A stretch of 35,482 nucleotides of DNA from JBEEJL01 sp049698095 (GTDB lineage: Bacteria > Pseudomonadota > Gammaproteobacteria > Burkholderiales > JBEEJL01). Shown here piece by piece: positions 26,478-34,590 of this stretch. Each line of letters opens with the position of its first letter. Position 1 is the stretch's first letter. The stretch is taken from NCBI GenBank assembly GCA_049698095.1, contig JBAVXA010000095.1:1-35482 (forward strand), given 5' to 3'. The notes beneath the pieces were generated by a model that was not told the DNA's origin, made no database searches, and worked only from the letters and a program-made list of their open reading frames with translations. A program made the position numbers and the translations under genes.

Positions 26478-26499
26478 CCCTTCCCTTCAAGGGGAAGGG
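26478..26499. repeat. GC-rich inverted repeat between the DUF255 gene and the island
   Basis: CCCTTCCC (26478-26485), loop TTCAAG, GGGAAGGG (26492-26499). An alternative register pairs CCCCTT with AAGGGG. It resembles the small C/T-rich palindromes scattered in many betaproteobacterial genomes. It has no T-run, so a terminator role is doubtful. The rest of 26438-26556 holds nothing I can support. Confidence 0.5.
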
Positions 26500-26556
26500 A
26501 CTTTCATTATTCATGCCGCCACTTGGTAAAAATATATCATGCGTATAGTTTATATG

Positions 26557-26666
26557 TAACTATTTGATTTTATTTAATTATTTATTAATCCGTTGCGGCA
26601 CCTCTGCTCGCCGTCGAAACCAATTTGGCGAATTTCGCCAACACGCCGCGCGTGTAACGTGGTGCG
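26557..26666. repeat. Left direct repeat of the island (ilvD 3' end and trailer)
   Basis: 110 bp matching 34591-34695, starting at TAACTATTTGATT and ending at GGTGCG. A 5-bp indel lies in the AT-rich trailer, and substitutions are concentrated at third codon positions in the coding part. The longest identical blocks are about 23 bp (around TACACGCGCGGCGTG) and 19 bp (around TTGGTTTCGACGG) on the coding strand. Confidence 0.8.
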
Positions 26667-26668
26667 AA
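26585..26668 (-). pseudogene. ilvD: Orphan 3' end of ilvD
   Basis: About 28 codons reading FAPRYTRGVLAKFAKLV and then STASRGAATD before a TAA stop, against the end of the intact gene (APRYTRGVLAKFAKLV, STASKGAVTD, TGA). There is no start codon or upstream coding part. The two copies differ at 13 of 81 aligned positions, but only two amino acids change (K/R and V/A), so the difference built up while both were under selection as real ilvD ends. Confidence 0.85.
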
Positions 26669-26684
26669 AGTAAGGATTATTGTC

Positions 26685-27668
26685 TTAACGTATGACTTGT
26701 TGTATCGCTTGAACAGGCCAATCAGAAGGCTCATCTGCTGGCTCAAGCCCTAATAAGGTATAAGCGATTTTAGGTTGTCGGTTCCGTGCAGCTATTCGGC
26801 GTACTTCTATACGAGCCAGAAAGTGTTTGTGGTATGGCTCAGGATTTTCAATCTGAATGCGCTTAAAGGCTTCGCGCGAGACGGCTCCTAATATTGCTTG
26901 TTTATTATCATGCCGCTTTAATTCAAACCGACCAGAAATATCGCCCCAGCCAACTATCTGTCCCGATATTTCCTCTGTTTCTTCACTGATCTGCAGCGCC
27001 TCAACTCGTTCTTTTGCTCGCTCAATGGCAGCCTGATCAAGCTCAAAATCACGCTCGCCTTCGACCAATCTTAGCGTGGCACCTTCACTATTTAATAATT
27101 TGAAAAAATCAGTGAGAGCGCTTTTTTGCCTGTCATCTATTTCTGCGACTGCTTCGTCAAACATTGCTTCATCCTGCGCTGCTACACGCGAAATGGTGTC
27201 AGCGACTTGGTCTACTACTGACTTTAGAGAAGTGTCCAATTGTTCATCGGATGTTTCCGTTAAGGCCGATTGGAGCACGAACCCAAAAGACCCACGTACT
27301 ATGTCAGTTACTAACATGTGCGTATTATCTTTCATGGGTAAACGGCCGCGCTGGCCGAGAGGTCCCGTTTCTTGTGCCGCAAATCGCTGGCTCACAATTT
27401 TTTGGAATTTTTCGATTGCCCTGCCGCTGAAGCTAGCTTGAATACCTTGCGAGCCAATAACTGGGCGACCACCAAAAAACAATGCTACACCGGCAGGGGC
27501 TTGTTCTATCAATCTAGGCATAGCAGCTAATTTTTGTTCCATCTCCTCAACCAATTGTGAATACTGATGATGCCCGATTGGATCATCTGCAGGCGAGCAG
27601 TCGTTAAGCAAAGCATTTGCCTGGGCAAGATTAGCCTGCAAAAACTGACGTTCAAGTTGCGGGAGCAT
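26685..27668 (-). CDS. Unknown protein, partner of the DUF6932 nucleotidyltransferase-like gene
   Basis: A 327-residue protein I do not recognise. The N-terminal 60 residues look helical, a central region (about 60-225) is mixed and includes a helix-rich stretch at 140-225, and residues 232-308 look like a small beta domain (ISGQIVGWGDISGRFEL; ILGAVSREAFKRI; HFLARIEVRRIAA; YTLLGLEP). There is no signal peptide or membrane span, and no HEPN R-x4-6-H motif was found. A strong GGAGGG precedes the ATG. It overlaps the DUF6932 gene by 17 bp and is the last gene before the orphan ilvD end, so it depends on the island operon. It could be an antitoxin or an effector of the upstream NTase-like protein; that is inference. 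Confidence 0.7.
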   Translation of the reverse strand: MLPQLERQFLQANLAQANALLNDCSPADDPIGHHQYSQLVEEMEQKLAAMPRLIEQAPAGVALFFGGRPVIGSQGIQASFSGRAIEKFQKIVSQRFAAQETGPLGQRGRLPMKDNTHMLVTDIVRGSFGFVLQSALTETSDEQLDTSLKSVVDQVADTISRVAAQDEAMFDEAVAEIDDRQKSALTDFFKLLNSEGATLRLVEGERDFELDQAAIERAKERVEALQISEETEEISGQIVGWGDISGRFELKRHDNKQAILGAVSREAFKRIQIENPEPYHKHFLARIEVRRIAARNRQPKIAYTLLGLEPADEPSDWPVQAIQQVIR

Positions 27669-28236
27669 AATTCCCTCCGTCCTGCATGTTATTTAGTTGA
27701 GCAATAGCCACATTGTCGTCTGAATCGAGCGGTAACTGCAACAGTCCCTTCCAGACATGGTCTCCACGGCGATGTGAAAAAAGGCCATGCCAGTACGTTG
27801 TTTCACGAACTAATCTTTCGGGATCTACATTCAAACGCACCAAAGAAATATCGCAGCAAAATGATTTTCTGCACGGCTCTTTGTTAAACAATGCTGGATG
27901 GGCCTTTAGCATTTCACCTATTTCTGGGTTTGTCATACCTGCTGGCGGATGGGCAAAGGTTACAATATCCACGTCATTGGGTGAGCGGTCTGCGTGTAAC
28001 TCAATATTTTCTACAAAGCTGCCATCCAGCCATTGAAAGCCTGAAATAAATCCTAGCTCTTGCATTGCTTTTCTATATCGAAATAGACCATCAAGCAAAG
28101 CGATGCGTTCCCTTGAAGTGGCAAAGCGAGCAACTAACTCTGTCGCGCTCACACTGTAAGGCGAGCCATTCGCCGATGAATGTGTTTCGCCTACAAACGG
28201 GGGCAATACGTGGGAATGGTTAAATGGCGGAATCAT
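27652..28236 (-). CDS. DUF6932-family nucleotidyltransferase-like protein
   Basis: A 194-residue protein resembling the DUF6932 family, whose core is a minimal nucleotidyltransferase fold. The N-terminus IPPFNHSHVLPPFV is typical. The catalytic pattern is visible: G-S at 72-73 in WLDGSFVENIE, D88 and D90 in NDVDIV, and a plausible third acid D129 in CCDIS, so the active site may be complete. The ATG lies 2 nt after the methyltransferase stop, with an AAGG from the end of mod serving as ribosome binding site. The stop overlaps the next gene by 17 bp. Related MNT-fold proteins act as antitoxins (AMPylating HEPN toxins), toxins or defence effectors; which applies here is unknown. Confidence 0.78.
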   Translation of the reverse strand: MIPPFNHSHVLPPFVGETHSSANGSPYSVSATELVARFATSRERIALLDGLFRYRKAMQELGFISGFQWLDGSFVENIELHADRSPNDVDIVTFAHPPAGMTNPEIGEMLKAHPALFNKEPCRKSFCCDISLVRLNVDPERLVRETTYWHGLFSHRRGDHVWKGLLQLPLDSDDNVAIAQLNNMQDGGNYAPAT

Positions 28237-28238
28237 GT

Positions 28239-31169
28239 TTAGTTTACCTTAAACACCTTCATCACCTCATCACCCAAATGGTTGATTACCTTCACCGCAA
28301 TCCGTCCTGACTTCGGTTTGTCGAATGCGCGTGAAGTGTCGCTGTTGAGTGTTGCCCATGATTCCTGGTTGATTTCGGCTTTCAGCGTGGTTTTAAGTGC
28401 GCTATAGGGGTCGTTGGCGCCGAGGAAGTAGGCGTGGCGGACGAAGAAACTTTCTTCGTTGTAGTCGGTGTCGATGAACCAGCAGGCGATGCCGTCGGCG
28501 TTGTCGCTGTGGACTTCGCCGGTGTTGGGGTGGAATACATCGACGCCGTTGACCTTCACCCGCACTTTGCCGTCCTTCTCGTTGATGATGTCAATGTCGG
28601 GTTCGCCGAAGATGACGAACAGATTGCCCTTGCCGGTGTTCTTCAAATCATCCGCCATGTGCAGGTCGGCGTTCATGCGCGCCTTGAGCACGGGAATGCG
28701 GCCGAGCTTGGTGAATTCTGATGAGTGCGCGTCGTAGTTAAATGCGCAGGTGATCAGCACATCGAAGTCGGCATCTCCTGCTTCACGCGCAGCCTCAACT
28801 AAATCGGGCCGAGTGACGGTACCAAATTCCGGGCCGATGAAAATCGCTGCGCGCTTTTCCTTGTCGCCTTCCATGTATCGACCTTCGGCACAAACAAGAT
28901 CGCCCGGCCACGGCGTGAGTGCGGTGAAAATGATTTTGTCTTGCTTGTGCGCTTGTTGCACACCGGCAGTTTTGAGGTTTTCCAAAATCATTTGCGGGAA
29001 GGTTTGTTTCTCGTGATACTCGCCGCCGGGTTGTGCGGCTTTTGTGGCATTGGGGTCGATCAATTCATCGTTCTCATCCACGCCCAACACGCGGTGCGGC
29101 GACAGGCTCTCGACCGTGAACGGCCCTGCGACACGTACGCTTTTTTTGTTATCGTAAGGCTTGTCGTAAAGAAATTCGTATTCCGCTTTGGCCGCGATGG
29201 AAGCGTCGATTTCCTTTTGCCGCGCGATGCGGGCTTGCCACCATTCGGCATGGTATTTTTTTGCTACATCGTTCCACTTAGCGTCGGTATCGCGAGGGAT
29301 TTCCCATTCTTCCCATGCTGTTGTAGGGTGGGTTCGCGACGGGGTTTCGTCGCGTAACCCACCGTTCACTGCATCCGCGTGGGCACGCTGCGCTTTGCCC
29401 ACCCTACCGAGCGTTGCGTTGAGTTTCTCTCGCAATGGCTCCAGCGTCTCTTGCCATTTATCCCAGATCACATCAATTTCAGTATTGTTGGCGATAGACT
29501 TCAGCGTGATGTGTGGTACTCGTTCATAGACAAAGCCGTGGCGGATGTCGCCGCGCGTGGGTTGTGAGGATGGCATAGTGCGGGTGACTTCGGCTTCCTT
29601 CACCTGGCCTTCGCGGGAATCGGCGAGCAGGTAATACGGATAACGCGCACCCATGATGCGCGCGCGAGCCAGCGCCAGCGCGACACGCGAGGTGTCAATC
29701 GTGATCCAGCGACGTCCCCATTGTTCGGAGACGGTGGCGGTGGTGCCGGAACCACAAGTCGGGTCGAGCACTAGGTCTCCGGGGTCTGTGGACATTTGAA
29801 TACAACGCTGCATAACTGCAGTGCCTGTTTGTACTACATAGATTTTTGGATCGGAACGGCTTTGTACTCCACCTCCAATATCTGTCCAAAGATTGTGAAG
29901 TGGCTTTATGTTGAAGTCTTCGAAGTATCTTATGTACGCAATGCCTTTGCCCTGCAGGCCGAGCCTGCTTGCGTGTCTCAATCGCTCTATTCCAACTGGA
30001 TAATTTGCGGTCCAATGTCTTCCAGGCGGAGGATTAAACATCCGTCCGTGGAATTCAAACGGCGTTGGTTCGGGTGGCGCATCTTGGCTGTCTATTGCAC
30101 CATAGCGAAAAACTCTCGCAAAATCTGGAACTATTTGGTTTTGCCTCTCTTGCAAAGTCAACGGGCGTCGCTCAAGAGAGTTTTCTTCTACTTGATCGTA
30201 CTTGGATTTATCGTCATCAAGTGGATTGAGTTTTCCCGAATAGAGTTGACGATATTTTAGGGATTCCTTTCGTTTAGCGAACCACACTACATAGTCACCC
30301 GCTCGACTAAGTGAGCCAGATGTGAAGCCGCTGGTTGTCGTGTAGTGAATTTGAGAGATAAAATTTTCATCCCCAAAGACTTCATCCATCAACGATCGCA
30401 CCCGATGCACATTCTCATCACCAATCTGCACAAAGATCGAACCGGAATCGGTGAGTAGATCCCGCGCAACAGTTAGCCGATCACGCAAATAAGTTAGATA
30501 GCTATGAATGCCGTCACGCCACGTATCCCGAAATGCTTTTACCTGCTCCGGCTCGCGCGTTATGTGGGCTGCATTGCCATCCTTCACGTCCTTGTTAGTC
30601 GTACTCCACTGAAAATTTGAATTGAATTTGATGCCGTAAGGCGGATCAAAATAAATACATTGCACTCTGCCGCGCAGGCCTTCGCGCTCGGCGAGGCTGG
30701 CCATGACTTGCAATGAATCGCCGAGAATCATGCGGTTCGACCAGTTCTGGTCATGTTGGTAAAACTCGGTTTTGTCCGCTCCCTTGGGGATGCCGTTAAA
30801 ATCGGCGAACAGGTCGGCGGTAATTTGCCCAGCCTCGTGCTCGCGCTCTTTGGTGACGCGCAGCAGATCGTCGATCAAGGCTTTGGGGTGAACCTTCTCT
30901 TGAATATAAAGCGGCGGCGCGTGTACAACAAGATCGCTCCAGTCTTGTTCGTCTTTGCCACGCCAAATAAGCTGCGGATCTAAGTCTTTGTTTCTATTTA
31001 ACTTTTCTTCAATCAATCCAGCCGCGTTGCGCGGGTAATTTACGCGCACAGGATTTTGTTTTTCTTTTTCCAACACGGATTGAAATTCCGCCGTCGGAAT
31101 ATTTTTGCGCTTGGCTTCGTCATGCTTGAGCGCTTCGACGGTTTTGCTGGTGGTGGTTTTTTTGGCCAT
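28239..31169 (-). CDS. Type III-like site-specific DNA adenine methyltransferase (Mod)
   Basis: A 976-residue beta-class N6-adenine methyltransferase. Order of motifs: catalytic DPPY (175-178, in CIYFDPPYGIKF), a target-recognition region (about 280-450), then AdoMet-binding DPTCGSGTT (469-477). It is longer than classical Mod proteins, with a long C-terminal part (about 520-976). Residues 588-616 are encoded by an inserted palindromic repeat (29323-29407) that keeps the frame open. The start has AGGAT at good spacing. It would methylate one strand of an asymmetric site to protect against the linked nuclease and supply specificity to it. The target sequence cannot be read from the gene. Confidence 0.92.
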   Translation of the reverse strand: MAKKTTTSKTVEALKHDEAKRKNIPTAEFQSVLEKEKQNPVRVNYPRNAAGLIEEKLNRNKDLDPQLIWRGKDEQDWSDLVVHAPPLYIQEKVHPKALIDDLLRVTKEREHEAGQITADLFADFNGIPKGADKTEFYQHDQNWSNRMILGDSLQVMASLAEREGLRGRVQCIYFDPPYGIKFNSNFQWSTTNKDVKDGNAAHITREPEQVKAFRDTWRDGIHSYLTYLRDRLTVARDLLTDSGSIFVQIGDENVHRVRSLMDEVFGDENFISQIHYTTTSGFTSGSLSRAGDYVVWFAKRKESLKYRQLYSGKLNPLDDDKSKYDQVEENSLERRPLTLQERQNQIVPDFARVFRYGAIDSQDAPPEPTPFEFHGRMFNPPPGRHWTANYPVGIERLRHASRLGLQGKGIAYIRYFEDFNIKPLHNLWTDIGGGVQSRSDPKIYVVQTGTAVMQRCIQMSTDPGDLVLDPTCGSGTTATVSEQWGRRWITIDTSRVALALARARIMGARYPYYLLADSREGQVKEAEVTRTMPSSQPTRGDIRHGFVYERVPHITLKSIANNTEIDVIWDKWQETLEPLREKLNATLGRVGKAQRAHADAVNGGLRDETPSRTHPTTAWEEWEIPRDTDAKWNDVAKKYHAEWWQARIARQKEIDASIAAKAEYEFLYDKPYDNKKSVRVAGPFTVESLSPHRVLGVDENDELIDPNATKAAQPGGEYHEKQTFPQMILENLKTAGVQQAHKQDKIIFTALTPWPGDLVCAEGRYMEGDKEKRAAIFIGPEFGTVTRPDLVEAAREAGDADFDVLITCAFNYDAHSSEFTKLGRIPVLKARMNADLHMADDLKNTGKGNLFVIFGEPDIDIINEKDGKVRVKVNGVDVFHPNTGEVHSDNADGIACWFIDTDYNEESFFVRHAYFLGANDPYSALKTTLKAEINQESWATLNSDTSRAFDKPKSGRIAVKVINHLGDEVMKVFKVN
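29323..29407 (-). mobile_element. 85-bp palindromic repeat (MITE-like) inserted in frame in mod
   Basis: Perfect 10-bp terminal inverted repeats GTAGGGTGGG and CCCACCCTAC enclose an internal hairpin at 29327-29363 (GGTGGGTT plus CGCGACG pairing with CGTCGCG and AACCCACC, one bulged T). It encodes VGKAQRAHADAVNGG and then LRDETPSRTHPT, a peptide I know as the usual translation of a small repeat scattered through many proteobacterial genomes. No clear target duplication is visible. Confidence 0.75.
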
Positions 31170-31278
31170 GATTATCCTGAATATTTATTTTTTCAGCTTT
31201 ATTGCGCGTAACAGCTTCTGTAAGTACTTTGAAATTTTCTTTGGTGAAAACTCGTTTGGCGGATTTTTTCCGGATCTT

Positions 31279-31396
31279 CGTTAAGGCGTTGTTTTCCATC
31301 AGGCGCCGTCATTTTCAAAGCGTTACAGTTTGTAACGGTTTCATTGCCCTCGGCTAGCAGTAGTTTTTTGAGCACACGCCAGCTCAAGAAGTAACC
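31279..31396 (-). pseudogene. Decayed Bro-N antirepressor fragment between res and mod
   Basis: The minus strand encodes SWRVLKKLLLAEGNETVTNC and then NALKMTAPDGKQRL without a proper start. This matches my memory of the Bro-N (phage antirepressor) consensus YW..LK..L..EGNETVTNC..LKM.APDGK.RLTD. After KQRL the frame continues into unrelated sequence (NEDPEKIRQ), and upstream it runs into a stop near 31433, so only the middle of the domain survives. Bro-N genes occur in phages and often beside restriction systems. The 318-bp spacer 31170-31487 holds this fragment, a hairpin cluster and the mod leader. Confidence 0.5.
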
Positions 31397-31397
31397 T

Positions 31398-31469
31398 TTT
31401 TGTTGACGCCAACAAAATGGTTGCTTGTATATTTAGCAAACCATTTTCCCGACGTCGGCAATATGGTTT
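31398..31469 (-). repeat. Three overlapping inverted repeats downstream of res
   Basis: Hairpin A: AAACCAT (31438-31444) with ATGGTTT (31463-31469), enclosing the perfect palindrome CCGACGTCGG (31449-31458). Hairpin B: AAAATGGTTGC (31414-31424) with GCAAACCATTTT (31436-31447). Hairpin C: TTTTGTTG (31398-31405), loop ACGC, CAACAAAA (31410-31417). A and B share the AAACCAT segment, and B and C share AAAA, so A/B and B/C cannot fully form together. This could be a terminator/antiterminator arrangement or remnants of nested repeats. Confidence 0.6.
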
Positions 31470-31487
31470 GGGGGGAGTTTTTAGTTT

Positions 31488-34400
31488 TCATACGATCCAC
31501 GCTGGAGTCACTTTGGGCAATGCGTCAATCATTTTATTAAACTCATGTTCAACCTTGGTTTTGAAATCCGATTCAATCTTATAGACGTCAGTGAATTCGG
31601 CGAAAGCCCAGCGGCCATAAGTGCCAATATGATTCACGCCGGGCACCCAGTAGGTTTCCATGGTAGATTTTTTTTCATCAGCGTCTTCGCGCCTATAACC
31701 TTTTATTTCGACAATAAGGTTGAGAAGATTATCTTCGCCGTGGCCATCGTTAACTCGAACTATAAAGTCGGGTCTGTAGCTGCGCACCTCCGAACCTGAG
31801 CGATAGGGCACTTCAAAGCCGAGGTTATGATTTTTCACATAGGCTCGAACCTGTGGATGTGACTCCGCCACACGGCAAAACTCGGCTTCCCAATCGCTAT
31901 CGAGAATCACCCAGTTGAGTTGGCAGCGGCGAGAGTCGGTTTCCCATCGGTCGGTTTTCGATGTGTTGAAGTTAACGTGTCTGGTTGAACCGATGGGGTT
32001 GTAGGGATCCAGCGCAGCTTTGATGGGCCGCTCGCCGATGAACTTGCGGTTAATGCCAGCGATTATTTTGTCACATGCCCTATCGGCAAGTGCTTTGTAT
32101 TTCAACTGTGCGGGGTAAGTGCCACCCTCACATTTGAGGTAATTATCAATCCAGTATTTGGCAATTCGCTTAAGCTGGCCAAACTGGTGCAGCTTGGGTT
32201 CTTGCCCTGGATCACGCCACTTAGTTAACACAAGGTGTGAGGTTAGCTCATACAACACTTGCGACGCGCGTGTATCGGCCGTGTGGGCGAGATTGAGGTC
32301 AGCACTCTCTCCAATAATTCCTGAGTTTCTAGTTTCCGTCGCCCCAACTGATTCTGGGGTAAGAGTCATTTTCGATGCCTCATTAAACTCAGCTTCCAGT
32401 CTTTCTTCTGGCAGTTCGACGCGGTAACCGACAACGCGAGGAAAGCGGATTTCCAGTTCGTCGCGATCTGGCTTTATCGCTTTGACCTGAATAGTTTCGC
32501 GCGGCGGCTGAGGAGGCGCGACAACTGGCTTGGCGGTGAAGTCGAAAGGTATGCCAAATACGTCAGCATATTCAACATTGAACAAGCCTTGTTCGTTCAA
32601 GTCGTAGGACTGCCGCCGCAACGCGCGGCCAATCACTTGTTCGCAAAGTAGTTGCGTGCCAAATGCGCGTAATCCGAGAACGTGCGTAACCGTATTTGCA
32701 TCCCAGCCTTCCGTAAGCATGGAGACGGAAACTACGCAGCGAATCGAGCCGCCCAATTGACCGTATTTGCCGACGGTATTCATCACTTCGCGCAATAGCG
32801 TTACATCATCAATCTCTTTTCCGCCATGAAGTTCGTCGGCCAACTTGCCGCCACGCTGCATAATTTCGCCGCGGAATTTTGTAATTTCATCTGCCGCCAG
32901 ATTGCGAAAATTGTCATCCAGCGCTTCGCCAGATTCAAGTTGCTCGCTGTCAATCAGCAATGTGTTTGGCCGGGAAAATGGGTTGCCGTTTTCATCAAAG
33001 TTGCTGAATAGAGGTAGGCGGCCTGGCACAGGTATTTTCGTGCCATCTTCTTTTAGGCGGTAAAACCCCGATATGTAATCGTAAACAAGTTTCGACGTGG
33101 CGGTGTTATTACATACCACTATGAAGCATGGCGGTACGCGAATGCCAGCCTTAGCCCAAAGCGCATAAGTTTTTTCGTAATTTCCGTACAGCGCTTCGAG
33201 CGCGGTTTGAAGTTGTGTGGGAATGCTATGCGGGTCAAGTTTGTCGCCTTTGCCGCGGCCTTTCTTGGGCATTTGTTTGCCGATGTGTTCCCACAGATTG
33301 CGGAACATGGGCATTTCCGCGCCAGGAATGTTGTCAGCCACAGGCACGCGCGGCAATTTGACGATACCGCATTCGATGGCATCCATAAGTGAGAAGTCGC
33401 TCATGGTCCAAGGGAACAATGTTCCTTCCGCGTAGCCTGACCCACTAAGAAAAAATGGCGTAGCAGATAAATCTACAACGCGGGACACGCCGAGTTTGCG
33501 ATTGACGGCTTCCAAACCGGAAATCCATAAGCGGGCTGCTTCGTTATTTTTTTCTGCTTCTTTTTTGTCATCCCCTTTTAAGATGTCATCATCCTCAACA
33601 TTTGGCTTTTCTCTATAGCAATGATGCGCTTCGTCGTTAAGCACTAGAATATTTTTCATGCCCATAAGGTCAGGCATAACGCGTTGGAGCATTTGCCCTT
33701 CGGTTTCGAGTGTATCGAGTTCGTCACCACGTCCCTGCAAAAGAGATCGTCCACCCTTGGAAAGCTCGATACGTTCGCGCAATTTGAAAGCATGAAAATT
33801 GGTAATGACAATCTTTGCCCGGTTGATATCTTCGAGCATCTCGTTGGGCACTAATTCGCGATTCTTAAAATAACTATCTGGGTCATGCGGCTGAAGGACG
33901 CGTAGCCGGTCTTTGATGGTTAAGCCAGGGGCGACTACAAGAAATCCGCGAGTAAATTTTGTGCTGCCAGGGCGGCGAACGGCGTTAATGGTTTGCCAAG
34001 CGATAAGCATGGCCATGACAGTAGTTTTACCGGCGCCAGTCGCCAATTTCAATGCAAGGCGCATCAGATCTGGATTTGCTTCTTTGTTTGCGGAAGCAAG
34101 TTGTTCGAGAATGACTTTGCCAGATTTTGAATTTGGCGCTACTTCTGTTAGCCAAATTGCAACTTCTACAGCTTCAATCTGACAAAAAAATGGACGGACA
34201 CCATCGAAATTGTGATGCCGCCAATGCTGTAGCAATCGTGTAGTTTCTGGCGTGACTTGCCATTGATTTGCGTTGTGCAGGTTACGCCACTGGTCAACGT
34301 ATTGACGAAGTTCGTTGATAATCGGCGTAGGGTCGTATTGCTGTTGTTTGGTGGAAAGCCCATCTTCTTCACCAAATAAAATCTGCTCTTGCGTTACCCC

Positions 34401-34565
34401 CCCTTTTTGTTTTCTTGGCTTGGGGATTGGCGTGACATATTTTGCGCGACGACGAGTTTCAATTAATCGCTGAGTAGGTTGTCCTTGATCATCTAATTCC
34501 CAATGAGCAAGTGGCACCTCATATGGTGAGTTAATAATTGGATGATCAAAAAACGGATTGGACAT
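31488..34565 (-). CDS. Type III-like restriction enzyme (Res): SF2 translocase with C-terminal PD-(D/E)XK nuclease
   Basis: A 1025-residue restriction subunit. The helicase core has Walker A ATGAGKT (175-181), DEAH (311-314), LSATPF (366-371) and the second RecA domain with MLTEGWDANTVTHVLGLRAF and the Q-x-x-GRALRR motif (about 616-651). The C-terminus carries a nuclease site: D933 in YRPDF, E953 and K955 in VEIKGYR. This resembles the family that NCBI calls BPTD_3080 restriction endonuclease (from memory). It starts 48 nt after the ilvD stop on the same strand with AAGG upstream, so ilvD read-through may feed it. No frameshift or missing motif was seen, so it looks active. Confidence 0.92.
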   Translation of the reverse strand: MSNPFFDHPIINSPYEVPLAHWELDDQGQPTQRLIETRRRAKYVTPIPKPRKQKGGVTQEQILFGEEDGLSTKQQQYDPTPIINELRQYVDQWRNLHNANQWQVTPETTRLLQHWRHHNFDGVRPFFCQIEAVEVAIWLTEVAPNSKSGKVILEQLASANKEANPDLMRLALKLATGAGKTTVMAMLIAWQTINAVRRPGSTKFTRGFLVVAPGLTIKDRLRVLQPHDPDSYFKNRELVPNEMLEDINRAKIVITNFHAFKLRERIELSKGGRSLLQGRGDELDTLETEGQMLQRVMPDLMGMKNILVLNDEAHHCYREKPNVEDDDILKGDDKKEAEKNNEAARLWISGLEAVNRKLGVSRVVDLSATPFFLSGSGYAEGTLFPWTMSDFSLMDAIECGIVKLPRVPVADNIPGAEMPMFRNLWEHIGKQMPKKGRGKGDKLDPHSIPTQLQTALEALYGNYEKTYALWAKAGIRVPPCFIVVCNNTATSKLVYDYISGFYRLKEDGTKIPVPGRLPLFSNFDENGNPFSRPNTLLIDSEQLESGEALDDNFRNLAADEITKFRGEIMQRGGKLADELHGGKEIDDVTLLREVMNTVGKYGQLGGSIRCVVSVSMLTEGWDANTVTHVLGLRAFGTQLLCEQVIGRALRRQSYDLNEQGLFNVEYADVFGIPFDFTAKPVVAPPQPPRETIQVKAIKPDRDELEIRFPRVVGYRVELPEERLEAEFNEASKMTLTPESVGATETRNSGIIGESADLNLAHTADTRASQVLYELTSHLVLTKWRDPGQEPKLHQFGQLKRIAKYWIDNYLKCEGGTYPAQLKYKALADRACDKIIAGINRKFIGERPIKAALDPYNPIGSTRHVNFNTSKTDRWETDSRRCQLNWVILDSDWEAEFCRVAESHPQVRAYVKNHNLGFEVPYRSGSEVRSYRPDFIVRVNDGHGEDNLLNLIVEIKGYRREDADEKKSTMETYWVPGVNHIGTYGRWAFAEFTDVYKIESDFKTKVEHEFNKMIDALPKVTPAWIV

Positions 34566-34590
34566 TTTTATACCTTATTAACAACTTATT

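Noticed and set aside
26478..26499. C/T-rich palindrome considered as a terminator near the island edge
   Set aside because: No T-run follows on either strand and two pairing registers compete; it is listed as a repeat only.
29796..30260. 154-codon open frame on the plus strand inside mod
   Set aside because: Antisense to the methyltransferase target-recognition region; no ribosome binding site or recognisable protein.
31120..31299. 59-codon Lys-rich open frame on the minus strand overlapping the mod start
   Set aside because: It has an ATG but no visible ribosome binding site, overlaps the mod start by about 50 bp in another frame, and its end is clearly mod sequence read out of frame. A leader peptide cannot be excluded but is not supported.
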